Positions 8,570 through 17,000 of a stretch of 25,910 bases of DNA are shown here, one piece after another. Both the position numbers and the translations under genes were made by a program. The notes under the pieces are model-generated. The model was not told the DNA's origin. It saw only the letters and a program-made list of their open reading frames with translations, and ran no database searches. Positions within the stretch are counted from its first letter, which is position 1. Each line of letters starts with the position of its first letter. Where the stretch lies: the NCBI GenBank assembly GCA_030622125.1, contig JAUXGM010000011.1, positions 1-25,910 of the forward strand. The letters run 5' to 3'. The stretch is from a bacterium. GTDB taxonomy: Bacteria > AUK180.

Positions 8570-9777
8570 AAAAACACCTGCTTTGTAAGAATATAAGTAT
8601 CTCTTGCAATGGCAAGCTCTTCATTTGTCGGTATTACAAAGGTTCTTACTTTTGCTTCACTGGAAGAGATATCTACCTCTTTTCCATATTTAATTACCCT
8701 TTTATTTAAATTTTCGTCAATTCCAAAACCAAGTTCTCTCATTCGCTTGCCAACGAGTGATCTTAACGGCGGTGTATTTTCTCCAACACCTGCGGTATAT
8801 GCCAATATATCCGTACCACCCATTATTGCCATATAACTTCCGATATATTTTGTTAATCGATAAGCATACATTGTCATGATCAGGGTTTCAAGTCGTTTTC
8901 CTTTATAATACCCTTCCTCTATTGGTCTCATATCATTGCTTTTCTCATATAAACCGAGTATTCCCGAATGTTTATTGAGAAGTTTGTCTATATTCCCTGC
9001 TGTAAAGCCTTCGTTCCTTTCTAAAAAAACAATGATGGCAGGATCAATATCTCCCGATCTCGTTCCCATGATAAGTCCTTCCAGTGGGGTAAATCCCATT
9101 GATGTATCAATAGATTTCCCATTTTTTACTGCTGTTATACTTGCACCATTTCCGAGATGTGCCGTAATGATCCTCAGATCTTTTAGCGGCTTGCCGAACA
9201 TTTTTGCTGCCTTTTCAGCAACATACTTGTGAGATGTCCCATGAAAACCGTATCTTCTTATTCTATATTTGTGATAGTATTCCATTGGAAGAGCATAGAG
9301 ATAGGCATGTTCGGGTAATGTTTGATGAAAAGCAGTATCAAATACGGCAACCTGTGTAATATCGGGCATTATGCCCTTACATGCGAGTATCCCTTTTAAA
9401 TTTGCCGGATTGTGTAGCGGAGCAAGTGGAATATTTTCCTCAATCGCTTTTATTACCTTCTCCGTTACTACTGTTGAATCGGCAAATGACTCCCCGCCAT
9501 GAACAACCCTATGTCCGATCGCACTGATCTCTTCTATGGATTCAATTACTTTAAATTCAGCCATTTTAATGGTATTTAGAACCTCTTTTATTCCTTCCGT
9601 ATGATCACTTATCTTTTTATCGACTTTGATTTTTTTATGACTGTTCTTCGCTTCAACAATTGATCTTTCTTCACCTATCTTTTCTATAATGCCCTTTATT
9701 AAAAGTTCTTCTTCCGGCATCTTCAGAACCTGATATTTTATCGAAGAGCTGCCGCAATTTAAAACAAGTATCTTCAT
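8566..9777 (-). CDS. ackA: Acetate kinase
   Basis: Interconverts acetyl phosphate plus ADP with acetate plus ATP, giving ATP in fermentation or activating acetate. It has 403 residues, the usual length. Motifs are LNCGSSSIKYQ (5-15), GHRVVHGGESF, FDTAFHQTLP, YGFHGTSHKYV, AHLGNGASI and MGTRSGDIDPA. The ATG at 9777 has AAAGGAG six bases upstream, overlapping the thyX stop. The partner acyltransferase is probably the Ptb-type gene at 21286-22182 in another operon. A butyrate kinase would be a distant relative, but length and motifs fit AckA better. Confidence 0.96.
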   Translation of the reverse strand: MKILVLNCGSSSIKYQVLKMPEEELLIKGIIEKIGEERSIVEAKNSHKKIKVDKKISDHTEGIKEVLNTIKMAEFKVIESIEEISAIGHRVVHGGESFADSTVVTEKVIKAIEENIPLAPLHNPANLKGILACKGIMPDITQVAVFDTAFHQTLPEHAYLYALPMEYYHKYRIRRYGFHGTSHKYVAEKAAKMFGKPLKDLRIITAHLGNGASITAVKNGKSIDTSMGFTPLEGLIMGTRSGDIDPAIIVFLERNEGFTAGNIDKLLNKHSGILGLYEKSNDMRPIEEGYYKGKRLETLIMTMYAYRLTKYIGSYMAIMGGTDILAYTAGVGENTPPLRSLVGKRMRELGFGIDENLNKRVIKYGKEVDISSSEAKVRTFVIPTNEELAIARDTYILTKQVFL

Positions 9778-9780
9778 ACA

Positions 9781-10398
9781 CTACTCCTTTATAAGAACCT
9801 TATGTTCATGGTCAATGTTCATATCATAAAAGACATTCGGACAATGTTCTTTTAATATTTCAAGCATCTTGATCGCTGCTTCTCTTATCTCCCATTGTGC
9901 CCTTTTTGCACATCTCAATTCAAATATCCTTCTATACTCTCTCATATTTGCCGTAATTACTATCTCTGATTCTATTGCATTCGGGAGAATATATCTTGCA
10001 TCTTCCTTCTTTATTTTCATTGATCTTAGTTTTATATAGGTCGCTTTCAAATAATGCATTGTATCCAAAAAAAGTTTTTTCGCTTCCGGATCCTTGTTAA
10101 TAGAGGATGGAACTACATAATTAAAGTTCTTTTCGTCCACATATCTTTGTGATTGCTGGGTAAAAGAAGCAAGACGATGACGAACAAGTTGGTGTGTTGA
10201 TGCTCTTGATATTCTCGTTATTCTAAACGAAGCGCTTGCATGTTCTAAAACCGAATGGTGTCCGTTTTTTATAAGCATTCTAATAAATGACGGTGTTACA
10301 TCTTCATTCATCTTATTGAAAGAGAGATATGATGTTCTTGCCGCTTCTTCTATAATTTTTTCTGCCTTAGGTGTAATGGATATTAACTGAACTTCCAT
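9781..10398 (-). CDS. thyX: Flavin-dependent thymidylate synthase
   Basis: Makes dTMP from dUMP with methylene-tetrahydrofolate as carbon donor and FAD/NADPH for reduction. The 205-residue protein carries the diagnostic RHR-x7-S motif (RHRLASFTQQS, 73-83), preceded by LVRH and followed by QRY. Other family features are GHHSVLEHASASFRI (46-60) and the C-terminal REYRRIFELRCAKRAQWEIR. The ATG at 10398 lies inside ispH (32-base overlap), with a GGGGAGGG stretch about nine bases upstream. It uses folate from the pathway that folP, at the other end of the operon, supplies. No thyA is in the window. Confidence 0.96.
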   Translation of the reverse strand: MEVQLISITPKAEKIIEEAARTSYLSFNKMNEDVTPSFIRMLIKNGHHSVLEHASASFRITRISRASTHQLVRHRLASFTQQSQRYVDEKNFNYVVPSSINKDPEAKKLFLDTMHYLKATYIKLRSMKIKKEDARYILPNAIESEIVITANMREYRRIFELRCAKRAQWEIREAAIKMLEILKEHCPNVFYDMNIDHEHKVLIKE

Positions 10399-11242
10399 TT
10401 TTCACTACCCTCCCCTTTATTTCACTAACTATTTCATCAACATCTTCTTTCGGTGTTGATGTTCCCGATATTATAGCAATGTTTAAGTACTTTTTTATTT
10501 TATTGAAAATTGTTTTTCCCCATTTTTCCATAAGGAGACCTTTTTTCTTATTTTCAATAACAATATCATATAATCTTTTTGTATTTGAAGAATTTTTTCC
10601 GCCTACAATAATAAAAAGATCAAACTCAGAGATATGTTCCAGTACCCAATCCTGTCTTTCATAAGTTGCTTTGCAGATAGTAAATAAACCTAAAAATTGT
10701 TCCCAATAACAAGAGGTTGCTATCTCTTTAAAAAGTGTGTAATATTTTTTTCTATTTTGGGTTGATTGAGATAAAAAAACTGCTTTTTTAAAATTACCGA
10801 TCTTCTCAATATCATCTTTTTCCCGGATAACAATAGGGGATTTTAGTTGTGAAACAAGAGAGCTTACCTCTGTATGGTCCGGATTTCCATAGATCAATAT
10901 CTTGTATCCTTCTTTTTCATACTTTTTCGCCTTATCCGCAATATCAACTACATAAGGACAGATTAGAGAATGACAATTCAATGATTTCTCTTCTGCTTTC
11001 TTCTTATTTCCTTCTGTTATCCCATGAGATGGATAAAAAAAGATTGAGTTGTCGGGAACATCTTTAATATCATCAACTATCATCAGTCCCTTTTCCGAAA
11101 GCCCTTTATTTACGGTAGGGTTATGGATGACCTCGCCGAGTATGTATGTTTTTCCCTCTTTTGGTAATGTTTTTTCTACAATCTCAATTGCTCTTTTAAC
11201 CCCGAAGCAATAACCGTAAGATTTATATACCGTGATCTTCAT
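10367..11242 (-). CDS. ispH: 4-hydroxy-3-methylbut-2-enyl diphosphate reductase
   Basis: Last enzyme of the MEP isoprenoid pathway, converting HMBPP to IPP and DMAPP with a 4Fe-4S cluster. With the ATG at 11242 the protein has 291 residues, and the three cluster cysteines fall at C12 (GYCFGVKRA), C95 (LICPYVVD) and C190 (TICKATYERQ). Substrate histidines are at H40 (GEVIHNP), H73 (PSHGITEG) and H123 (NPDHTEV), with E125. A longer reading from a TTG at 11254 adds only four residues; the ATG has GGAA upstream and puts C12 at the E. coli position, so I prefer it. First gene of the long operon, about 21 bases after the predicted transcription start. Confidence 0.96.
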   Translation of the reverse strand: MKITVYKSYGYCFGVKRAIEIVEKTLPKEGKTYILGEVIHNPTVNKGLSEKGLMIVDDIKDVPDNSIFFYPSHGITEGNKKKAEEKSLNCHSLICPYVVDIADKAKKYEKEGYKILIYGNPDHTEVSSLVSQLKSPIVIREKDDIEKIGNFKKAVFLSQSTQNRKKYYTLFKEIATSCYWEQFLGLFTICKATYERQDWVLEHISEFDLFIIVGGKNSSNTKRLYDIVIENKKKGLLMEKWGKTIFNKIKKYLNIAIISGTSTPKEDVDEIVSEIKGRVVKNGSSVNIHYT

Positions 11243-11269
11243 AAAAATTTCCAAAAATAATCATAAACT

Positions 11270-11297
11270 ATTATACACTTTTATAAAATTTTATCAA
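11270..11297 (-). promoter_or_regulatory. Promoter of the ispH-folP operon
   Basis: On the minus strand TTGATA (11292-11297) and TATAAT (11270-11275) are spaced 16 bases apart. Transcription should start near 11263, about 20 bases before the ispH ATG. No equally good promoter separates the nine downstream genes, so this may serve all of them. The spacing and the TTGAT(A/T) -35 recur at 12321-12348 and 25612-25639. Confidence 0.7.
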
Positions 11298-11307
11298 GTA
11301 GTTGATT

Positions 11308-11673
11308 TTATTTATTGATAAAAAGAAGTATTGTATTTCCTATTGTTATTATGTCTCCATTTTTCATTATACTTTTGGTAATTGGATGCTCATTTAATAA
11401 TGTACCGTTCGTTGAACCGAGATCTTCTATTATATAAAGATTATTTTTTTGATTAATAACACTATGGATCCGTGAGGCACGTTCATCGGAAAGACAAAGG
11501 TTGCAATCTTTTGATCTACCGATCACAAAAGGTGTTTTATTTACTATGGTTTCTTTTCTTGTTACAATATCCTTTAAAATTGCCCCTTCTTTTATGTGGG
11601 CTTTCGATACATTAATCTTTTTTATAATAGTATCAAAGACCGTTTCATCGAAATTTCTATCTTTTCTACTCAT
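11308..11673 (-). CDS. FHA-domain protein
   Basis: A 121-residue cytosolic protein that is essentially one forkhead-associated domain, a phosphothreonine-binding module. The binding residues are present: GRS (52-54), SRIH (67-70) and STNGT (87-91). About 45 N-terminal residues precede it and include DETVF (9-13), a Thr that could be a phosphorylation site if a Ser/Thr kinase exists, as in GarA-like proteins; that is speculation. The ATG has AGGAGC five bases upstream. It is probably transcribed alone, from a possible TTGATT (11715-11720), 18 bases, TATACT (11691-11696). No kinase or partner gene is nearby, so its pathway is unknown. Confidence 0.85.
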   Translation of the reverse strand: MSRKDRNFDETVFDTIIKKINVSKAHIKEGAILKDIVTRKETIVNKTPFVIGRSKDCNLCLSDERASRIHSVINQKNNLYIIEDLGSTNGTLLNEHPITKSIMKNGDIITIGNTILLFINK

Positions 11674-11746
11674 TTCTTGCTCCTGTATTATAGTATAATA
11701 AAAATTTCAAAAAAAATCAATAAATTGAAGTTAGAAAATAAAAAAA

Positions 11747-11818
11747 TAGCGCATAGGGGAATCGAACCCCTGCTACCGGACTGAGAATCCGGTGTCCTAA
11801 CCCCTAGACGAATGCGCC
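11747..11818 (-). tRNA. tRNA-Glu (anticodon CTC)
   Basis: A full cloverleaf folds on the minus strand: acceptor ggcgcat/atgcgct with a G-T closing pair, D arm gtc...gac, anticodon stem ccgga/tccgg with loop ttctcag (anticodon CTC), and T arm aggggttcgattcccct. The discriminator is A and CCA is not encoded. Four bases separate it from the upstream tRNA-Arg, so the two are one transcript. A run of six T follows the gene at once and may help end transcription. Confidence 0.93.
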
Positions 11819-11822
11819 ACAA

Positions 11823-11899
<77 letters not shown>

Positions 11900-11908
11900 C
11901 CTTATAAT

Positions 11909-12301
11909 TTACTTTACATAGTTAACAAAAATTAAAGCCAGTAAAGCAACCAATATAATTATTATTGCCATTAAAACAGCAGTTGTATATGTTTGCCTTT
12001 TTTTTGAATCATGTCTTTTGCTTTTTGCTCTTTTTTTTCTCATGATTCTTTTGTTGTACTCTTCCGAAGTCAGCCATTCTATTGCGCCGTAATGATCGAT
12101 ATATTTTTTGTATCCGCGATCTACATAGAATTTTTCCGTTTCTTCATCTCTTATTCTTTTTTTTTCTAATTCAAAAGCAAAGGAATCTATTTCATGTTCT
12201 TTATTAACCGACTGATCCTTTTTCTCTTCGCTTTTTGCCAATTTTTCCCGTATCTCTGCTCTAATTTTCTTTTCTTCCTCTTCTGAAAGTTTTTTTTCCA
12301 T
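11909..12301 (-). CDS. Tail-anchored membrane protein of unknown function
   Basis: I do not recognise a named family. The 130-residue protein has a highly charged, probably helical N-terminal half (1-58, rich in Glu and Lys). A small ordered-looking segment with aromatic residues follows (YVDRGYKKYI...AIEWLTSEEY, 59-82), then a very basic stretch (85-103) and one transmembrane helix at the C-terminus (about 106-127). The basic block next to the helix predicts a cytosolic N-terminus. GGAG lies seven bases before the ATG, and a promoter (12321-12348) lies upstream. tRNA-Arg and tRNA-Glu follow at once with no workable promoter between, so they appear to share its transcript. Confidence 0.75.
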   Translation of the reverse strand: MEKKLSEEEEKKIRAEIREKLAKSEEKKDQSVNKEHEIDSFAFELEKKRIRDEETEKFYVDRGYKKYIDHYGAIEWLTSEEYNKRIMRKKRAKSKRHDSKKRQTYTTAVLMAIIIILVALLALIFVNYVK

Positions 12302-12320
12302 AATTCAACTCCAAAGTGAT

Positions 12321-12348
12321 ATTATATTATAAAAATAAAAAAAATCAA
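12321..12348 (-). promoter_or_regulatory. Promoter of the tail-anchored protein/tRNA operon
   Basis: TTGATT (12343-12348) and TATAAT (12321-12326) on the minus strand are spaced 16 bases. Transcription should start near 12314, leaving a leader of about 12 bases that holds the GGAG ribosome site. It lies back to back with the dnaG promoter; the two -35 boxes are 17 bases apart. Confidence 0.65.
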
Positions 12349-12365
12349 GTTTTTTTTATTTTTTG

Positions 12366-12394
12366 TTGACAAAACCGCTTTTTTTAATTAGTAT
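12366..12394 (+). promoter_or_regulatory. dnaG-rpoD promoter
   Basis: A perfect TTGACA (12366-12371), a 17-base spacer and TAGTAT (12389-12394) form a sigma-70 promoter. A start six to seven bases past the -10 box falls on or next to the A of the dnaG ATG (12400), so the dnaG message would be leaderless. Confidence 0.6.
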
Positions 12395-12399
12395 TTAAT

Positions 12400-14232
12400 A
12401 TGACCGAAATAAATGAAGTAGTTGAATCCATATTAAGCAACATAAGTCTTGTTAATGTAATTTCAAGATATGTGAAGGTAAAAAAGAGTGGTAAGAATTA
12501 TATGGGACTTTGTCCTTTTCATCCGGACAGTAAAAGTCCTTCTCTTTCTATAAGCGAAGATAAAGGGCTTTACCATTGTTTCGGATGCGGGGCAAGCGGA
12601 AATGTTATCACATTTATTTCTAAAATTGAAGGCATCCCGCATATTGAAGCAATAAAACGTTTGGCTTATGAGATAGGAATTGACATAACCCTTGGAGGAA
12701 AGGGAGAAAAAGAAAAGTATATTCATACAAATCAACTTGCTGCAAACCACTTTCATAACTATCTTCTTCAAAACTTAAATAAGAATGGTGTGCTGACTGA
12801 ATTCATAAAAAATAGACAAATAGATGACTCACTTATCAAAAAATTCAATCTTGGATTTGCACCATTTGATGCATATAAATTTATCGATGAATTAAAACTT
12901 TACGATCTTAATAAGAATGTTGCTGAAAAACTTAATATAATCGGTTATACAAAGGTTGCGAATAAATCATATTTTAAATTACAAAAAAGGTTTATTTTTC
13001 CTATAATGGATATAAACGGTTATACGATCGGTTTTGGCGGAAGAATCTTAGGTCAAAATCCGGATTCTCCAAAATATATAAATTCGTCAAATAGTCCTGT
13101 ATATAACAAAAGTAAAACTCTTTATGGGCTTAATTTCGCTAAGGAGGAGATCAAAAATAAAGATCTTGTTATTTTAGTTGAAGGATATTTTGATATGATG
13201 TCGTTATATAAATTCGGAATTAAAAATGTTGTTGCTTCTTCGGGAACCGCATTAACCCAATATCAAGTTAATCTTATTAAAAGATTCACTGAAAAAGTAG
13301 CGGTTTTCTATGATTCAGATGATGCGGGGCAAAAAGCAGCATTCCGATCAATAGAACTTTTTATTAAATCCGGAGTTACCGGTAAAATATATACTTTACC
13401 GGTGAAAGATCCGGATGAATATATTTATAAATATGGAAAAGAAAATTTTTACGGGCTTTTAAAAAATAAGGGTATTTGTTTTGTCAATTTCTATCTTTCT
13501 GCCTTAAAGAAACTCTATAATTTTAGTGTAAAAAAAGAGAAAAAAGACGCTTATGCTCAAGCCCTGGAACTTTCTCATATAATTGATGATAATGATGAAA
13601 AAGAAATTTTTTTAACCAAGATATCCGAATGTTTTAACTACAAAACGATCTTTGTTGAAGAAGATTATAAAAAACATCATATAACTCCATCGCAATTTCA
13701 CGGCAAAAATGAGGAAAAAAAACTTTCTGAAAATAGAGTGAAGGATAATTATTCTACCTCTTTTGAAAAATTCTTGTCTTTTATATTTCAATATTATTCT
13801 AAAATTGAGAAAGATCTTGATACCGTTGATTATAAATATTTGCCGGCAAACAAATACAAAACTATTTTACGGGCACTTCTCGATTTTATTGAGATCAATA
13901 ATGAATTTGATGCGGGTAAGTTCATAGAATTTTTAACCCGTGACGGAAAGGATGAGTTGGTCTCGCTCGTTGTTGAACTTTTATTTTCGGATAAATTAAA
14001 AAAAGATAATGTGGAAATTGCAAATACATTCAAAAAATTAAGATTGCAAACGGAACTTTTTGGAACCGCTATTTTAATAGATGAACTTTCTAAAAAAATT
14101 TGTGCTTCCGGGCAAAATAGTGGCTTTTTATATACTGATTTGGCAGATCTTAATTTACATATTTCTGAACTTAAAAAAAAATTAGGAGGTCTTTTATATG
14201 GATCAAGTAAAACGATTGGAAAAGGTAATTAA
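12400..14232 (+). CDS. dnaG: DNA primase
   Basis: Synthesises RNA primers at the replication fork. The 610-residue protein starts with a CHC2-type zinc finger (CPFH 38-41, C60, C63 in [10 protein letters not shown]). The catalytic core follows, then a TOPRIM domain with VEGYFDMM (E261) and DSDDAG (D305, D307), and a C-terminal helicase-binding region (about 430-610) of low conservation. The start is forced: an in-frame TAA at 12385 leaves no other start codon before ATG 12400, and no later Met precedes the zinc finger. No ribosome site precedes the ATG. dnaG overlaps rpoD by 35 bases, keeping the primase/sigma pairing of the macromolecular synthesis operon without rpsU. Confidence 0.96.
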   Translation: MTEINEVVESILSNISLVNVISRYVKVKKSGKNYMGLCPFHPDSKSPSLSISEDKGLYHCFGCGASGNVITFISKIEGIPHIEAIKRLAYEIGIDITLGGKGEKEKYIHTNQLAANHFHNYLLQNLNKNGVLTEFIKNRQIDDSLIKKFNLGFAPFDAYKFIDELKLYDLNKNVAEKLNIIGYTKVANKSYFKLQKRFIFPIMDINGYTIGFGGRILGQNPDSPKYINSSNSPVYNKSKTLYGLNFAKEEIKNKDLVILVEGYFDMMSLYKFGIKNVVASSGTALTQYQVNLIKRFTEKVAVFYDSDDAGQKAAFRSIELFIKSGVTGKIYTLPVKDPDEYIYKYGKENFYGLLKNKGICFVNFYLSALKKLYNFSVKKEKKDAYAQALELSHIIDDNDEKEIFLTKISECFNYKTIFVEEDYKKHHITPSQFHGKNEEKKLSENRVKDNYSTSFEKFLSFIFQYYSKIEKDLDTVDYKYLPANKYKTILRALLDFIEINNEFDAGKFIEFLTRDGKDELVSLVVELLFSDKLKKDNVEIANTFKKLRLQTELFGTAILIDELSKKICASGQNSGFLYTDLADLNLHISELKKKLGGLLYGSSKTIGKGN

Positions 14233-15745
14233 AAAGATCGGGAAATTAAATAAAACTCACCTTTCTTATGAGGAATTAAGTAAGTTTATCCCAACTACTT
14301 TTACAATTAATGATATTGATGATCTCATTGACAGATTGAGTGATTACAATATATCTCTTGTATATAGCGGAGAGGAAAATTATTTTATTCCCGATAACGA
14401 GATTCACTCCGGCGAAGAAGAAAAAAATCAACTTCTCTTTGAAAAAGAATCCTCTAATAAGGCAACAAGAAATCCTCTTATCTTATATTTAAAGGATATG
14501 GGAAAATATGCTCGACTTTCTTCTGATGAAGAGATTGGAACCTTCGAAACAATTGAAAAAGGGAGGGAGGATCTTTCGAAAATTATTGCTCTTGTTCGAA
14601 CTAATTTTGATTTTTTAAACTATTTTTATGAAAGATTTAAAAGAGGAAAGAATGAGGGCGAAGATAAAATAGAAAAAGTTATTACCTTTGAAAATGCTTA
14701 TGAAATGAATTCTGAACATAAAATGGTTGAAATGAAAAGATTTGTTGGAATTTACGATGATATCAAAAAATTAAGAAGTGAAATTATTGAACTCATCAAA
14801 CAAGGATATTTAAGACATTCTTCTGAAATTACAAAAAGAAAGGAGATATTAACAGAAAAAGCTGCTACTCTTCATTTAAATGATCAGTACTTTAAGCGAT
14901 TTCTTATTATATTCAACAATTCAATCAATAGTGATGAAAAAATTATAGATGATTTCTATAAAAAGTGGGAGCTTCTAAGAATAAAAAGAAAGATCGATCG
15001 GGTATTGGGGATTATTAATAAAGCAAAAAGGAAAATGGCGGAATCAAATTTAAAACTTGTAATTTCCTATGCAAAAAAATTTATAAACAGCAACATGTCA
15101 TTTTTAGATCTCATACAAGAGGGAAATATCGGTTTAATGAAAGCAATTGAAAAATATAAATATCAAAAGGGATATCGTTTCTCAACTTACGCTACATGGT
15201 GGATAAGACAGGCAATTTCCCGTTCCATTGCCGATCAATCCAGAACCATTCGAATACCTGTGCATCTTATTGAAACAAAAAATAAAGCGAACAAAGCAAT
15301 TGCAGAATTAACAATGAGGTTGGGAAGAAGCCCTTCTACAAAAGAGGTGGCGGACCATTTGAATTTGGATCTGGAAAAGATTTTAAAGGTAATGGATTCC
15401 GTTAAGAATCCTATTTCCCTTGATTCTCCAATCGGAGAAAAAGAAGATACATCATTGGGCAATTTTATTGCAAACGACCAGATTGAATCCCCTGAAAAGA
15501 ATTTCAAACATATTATGCTGAAAGAAAAACTCGAACAAGTTTTATCAACCCTTGAATTAAGAGAAGCGGAGATTATACGACTTAGATTCGGATTAAATGG
15601 TGAAACCCCTAAAACATTGGAAGAAGTTGGAAATATCTTTAATATAACAAGGGAACGTGTTCGGCAAATTGAAGCAAAAGCAGTAAGAAAACTTCGACAT
15701 CCTTCGAGAAGTAAAAACCTTTTTGAATTTTATGAAGAAAAATAA
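14198..15745 (+). CDS. rpoD: RNA polymerase primary sigma factor
   Basis: Housekeeping sigma-70 of 515 residues. A region 1.1-like helical part (about 18-56) precedes region 1.2 ([21 protein letters not shown], 92-112). A moderate non-conserved insert spans about 125-270. Region 2 (about 278-360) includes the -10 recognition helix [20 protein letters not shown]. Region 3 follows, and region 4 has the -35 helix-turn-helix [20 protein letters not shown] (473-492) and ends KLRHPSR. The conserved DNA-contacting segments match E. coli sigma-70 closely, in line with the TTGACA/TATAAT promoters here. AGGAGG (14184-14189) precedes the ATG, inside dnaG. Confidence 0.97.
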   Translation: MDQVKRLEKVIKKIGKLNKTHLSYEELSKFIPTTFTINDIDDLIDRLSDYNISLVYSGEENYFIPDNEIHSGEEEKNQLLFEKESSNKATRNPLILYLKDMGKYARLSSDEEIGTFETIEKGREDLSKIIALVRTNFDFLNYFYERFKRGKNEGEDKIEKVITFENAYEMNSEHKMVEMKRFVGIYDDIKKLRSEIIELIKQGYLRHSSEITKRKEILTEKAATLHLNDQYFKRFLIIFNNSINSDEKIIDDFYKKWELLRIKRKIDRVLGIINKAKRKMAESNLKLVISYAKKFINSNMSFLDLIQEGNIGLMKAIEKYKYQKGYRFSTYATWWIRQAISRSIADQSRTIRIPVHLIETKNKANKAIAELTMRLGRSPSTKEVADHLNLDLEKILKVMDSVKNPISLDSPIGEKEDTSLGNFIANDQIESPEKNFKHIMLKEKLEQVLSTLELREAEIIRLRFGLNGETPKTLEEVGNIFNITRERVRQIEAKAVRKLRHPSRSKNLFEFYEEK

Positions 15746-17000
15746 ACTTTTTTTCTGGTTTTTTCTCCCCTTTATTTTTCTGATCATTATTGTTGTCTTC
15801 ATTTTAGTACCGATAGAAAGTAATGGAAATAAGAATCGTAATGAAAATCATGATATTGTTATTATTGATAACTATTCCTCGGTAGAACTAAAATTAAAAA
15901 AAGGTGATTCTTTTTTTAGTATTTTAAATTCTCACGGTTTTTCGGCGAAGGAAATATTAATCTTAACAAAATTGTTGAAAAAAAATAGGGTTTCGATAAA
16001 TAAATTACCGATCGGTAGTAAAATTACTATTTTCTTTTCTGCTTTAAATCCTTTTTCAATTGATGTCTTAACGCCAAAAAAAGATAATTTCTTCTGTCTT
16101 CTACGGAATGATGCTGCAATCTGGGAATTTTCCTCTCTTCCTATCCCCATCACAAAATCCTTTTTTGTTAAGGATTTTACAATTAAAAGTTCTCTTTATG
16201 GAGCATTTAAAGATGCAAACGAAGGTGAGGGACTTATGTATCAATTGGTGGATATACTCAAATGGGATGTAGATTTTTTTCGGGATGTCAGAAAAAATGA
16301 TAAAATAAAGATAATATTCGAAAAAATCCAACGGGGTGAAGATCGAAAATGTTACGATAAGATCATCGCACTGATATACAATGGGGAAAGAATTTCTGAA
16401 AATGCCTACTATTTTAAAATGGGAAAAAGTTTCGGTTTCTTTGATGAAAAAGGACAAAGTATGAAAAAAGCGTTTTTGAAATACCCATTGAAATTTTCCC
16501 GAATCTCCTCCCGCTATACAAATAGAAGATATCATCCTATTCTTCATATATACCGTCCTCACCATGGGATAGATTATGCCGCACCAACAGGAACTCCTGT
16601 TCATGCTATCGGAGACGGTGTTATTGAAAGAAGAGGCTGGGCTGGCGGCGCCGGAAAATCCGTTCGTATTCGCCACGCAAATGGGTATAAATCTTACTAC
16701 AATCATTTCTCCCGATTTGCTTATGGAATAAGGGTTGGAAAAAAGGTTAAAATGGGACAGACAATAGGATATGTGGGAATGACGGGACTTTCAACCGGTC
16801 CACATCTTGATTTTAGAGTAAAGAAAAACGGAAAATGGGTAAATCCGTTAAGGCTAAAAAGAGGCAAGGGAAAGCCTCTGCAAAAAAAATATCGAGCGAA
16901 ATATAAAAAATATCTTCTTGATATTGACCAAATATTTCAAACCTCAGATGTAAAAAATTATTCTGAAAAGATTACGATGCTGGTAGATAGATATCTATAA
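15732..17000 (+). CDS. M23 family peptidoglycan endopeptidase (MepM-like)
   Basis: Predicted membrane-anchored hydrolase that cuts peptide cross-links in peptidoglycan. With the ATG at 15732 it has 422 residues: an N-terminal transmembrane anchor (about 5-28), an OapA/LysM-like region starting [15 protein letters not shown] (about 52-67), and a C-terminal M23 domain. That domain carries [14 protein letters not shown] (277-290, HxGxD zinc motif), YYNHFS and TGPHLDFRV. The final motif is HLD where classic LytM enzymes have HLH; as far as I recall the HLD form occurs in MepM-type proteins. A TTG three codons earlier is a possible start. It overlaps the rpoD end by 14 bases, so translation is probably coupled. 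Its last 29 bases overlap the convergent kinase gene. Confidence 0.9.
   Translation: MKKNKLFFWFFLPFIFLIIIVVFILVPIESNGNKNRNENHDIVIIDNYSSVELKLKKGDSFFSILNSHGFSAKEILILTKLLKKNRVSINKLPIGSKITIFFSALNPFSIDVLTPKKDNFFCLLRNDAAIWEFSSLPIPITKSFFVKDFTIKSSLYGAFKDANEGEGLMYQLVDILKWDVDFFRDVRKNDKIKIIFEKIQRGEDRKCYDKIIALIYNGERISENAYYFKMGKSFGFFDEKGQSMKKAFLKYPLKFSRISSRYTNRRYHPILHIYRPHHGIDYAAPTGTPVHAIGDGVIERRGWAGGAGKSVRIRHANGYKSYYNHFSRFAYGIRVGKKVKMGQTIGYVGMTGLSTGPHLDFRVKKNGKWVNPLRLKRGKGKPLQKKYRAKYKKYLLDIDQIFQTSDVKNYSEKITMLVDRYL

Noticed and set aside
11293-11306. atcaa-gtag-ttgat palindrome between FHA and ispH, considered as a terminator or operator.
   Set aside because: The stem is only five A/T-rich pairs without extension, and it overlaps the ispH -35 box. 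It is too weak to claim either role.
11596-11784. Plus-strand frame ending in GIEPLLPD across tRNA-Glu.
   Set aside because: The peptide is a translation of the reverse complement of a tRNA T arm, a common false gene.
11900-11932. TTGTTA-16-TATAAG on the minus strand directly before tRNA-Arg.
   Set aside because: The -10 box ends one base before the mature tRNA, so transcription would start inside the acceptor stem. It cannot serve as the tRNA promoter.
12302-12399. Riboswitch or attenuator in the dnaG upstream region.
   Set aside because: The 98 bases are taken up by two divergent promoters and A/T runs. The predicted dnaG transcript has no leader, and I see no aptamer-like structure.
16101-16706. 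Minus-strand frame of 201 codons antisense to the M23 peptidase.
   Set aside because: The plus-strand gene has clear M23 motifs across the same bases. The antisense frame has no recognisable domain or ribosome site.
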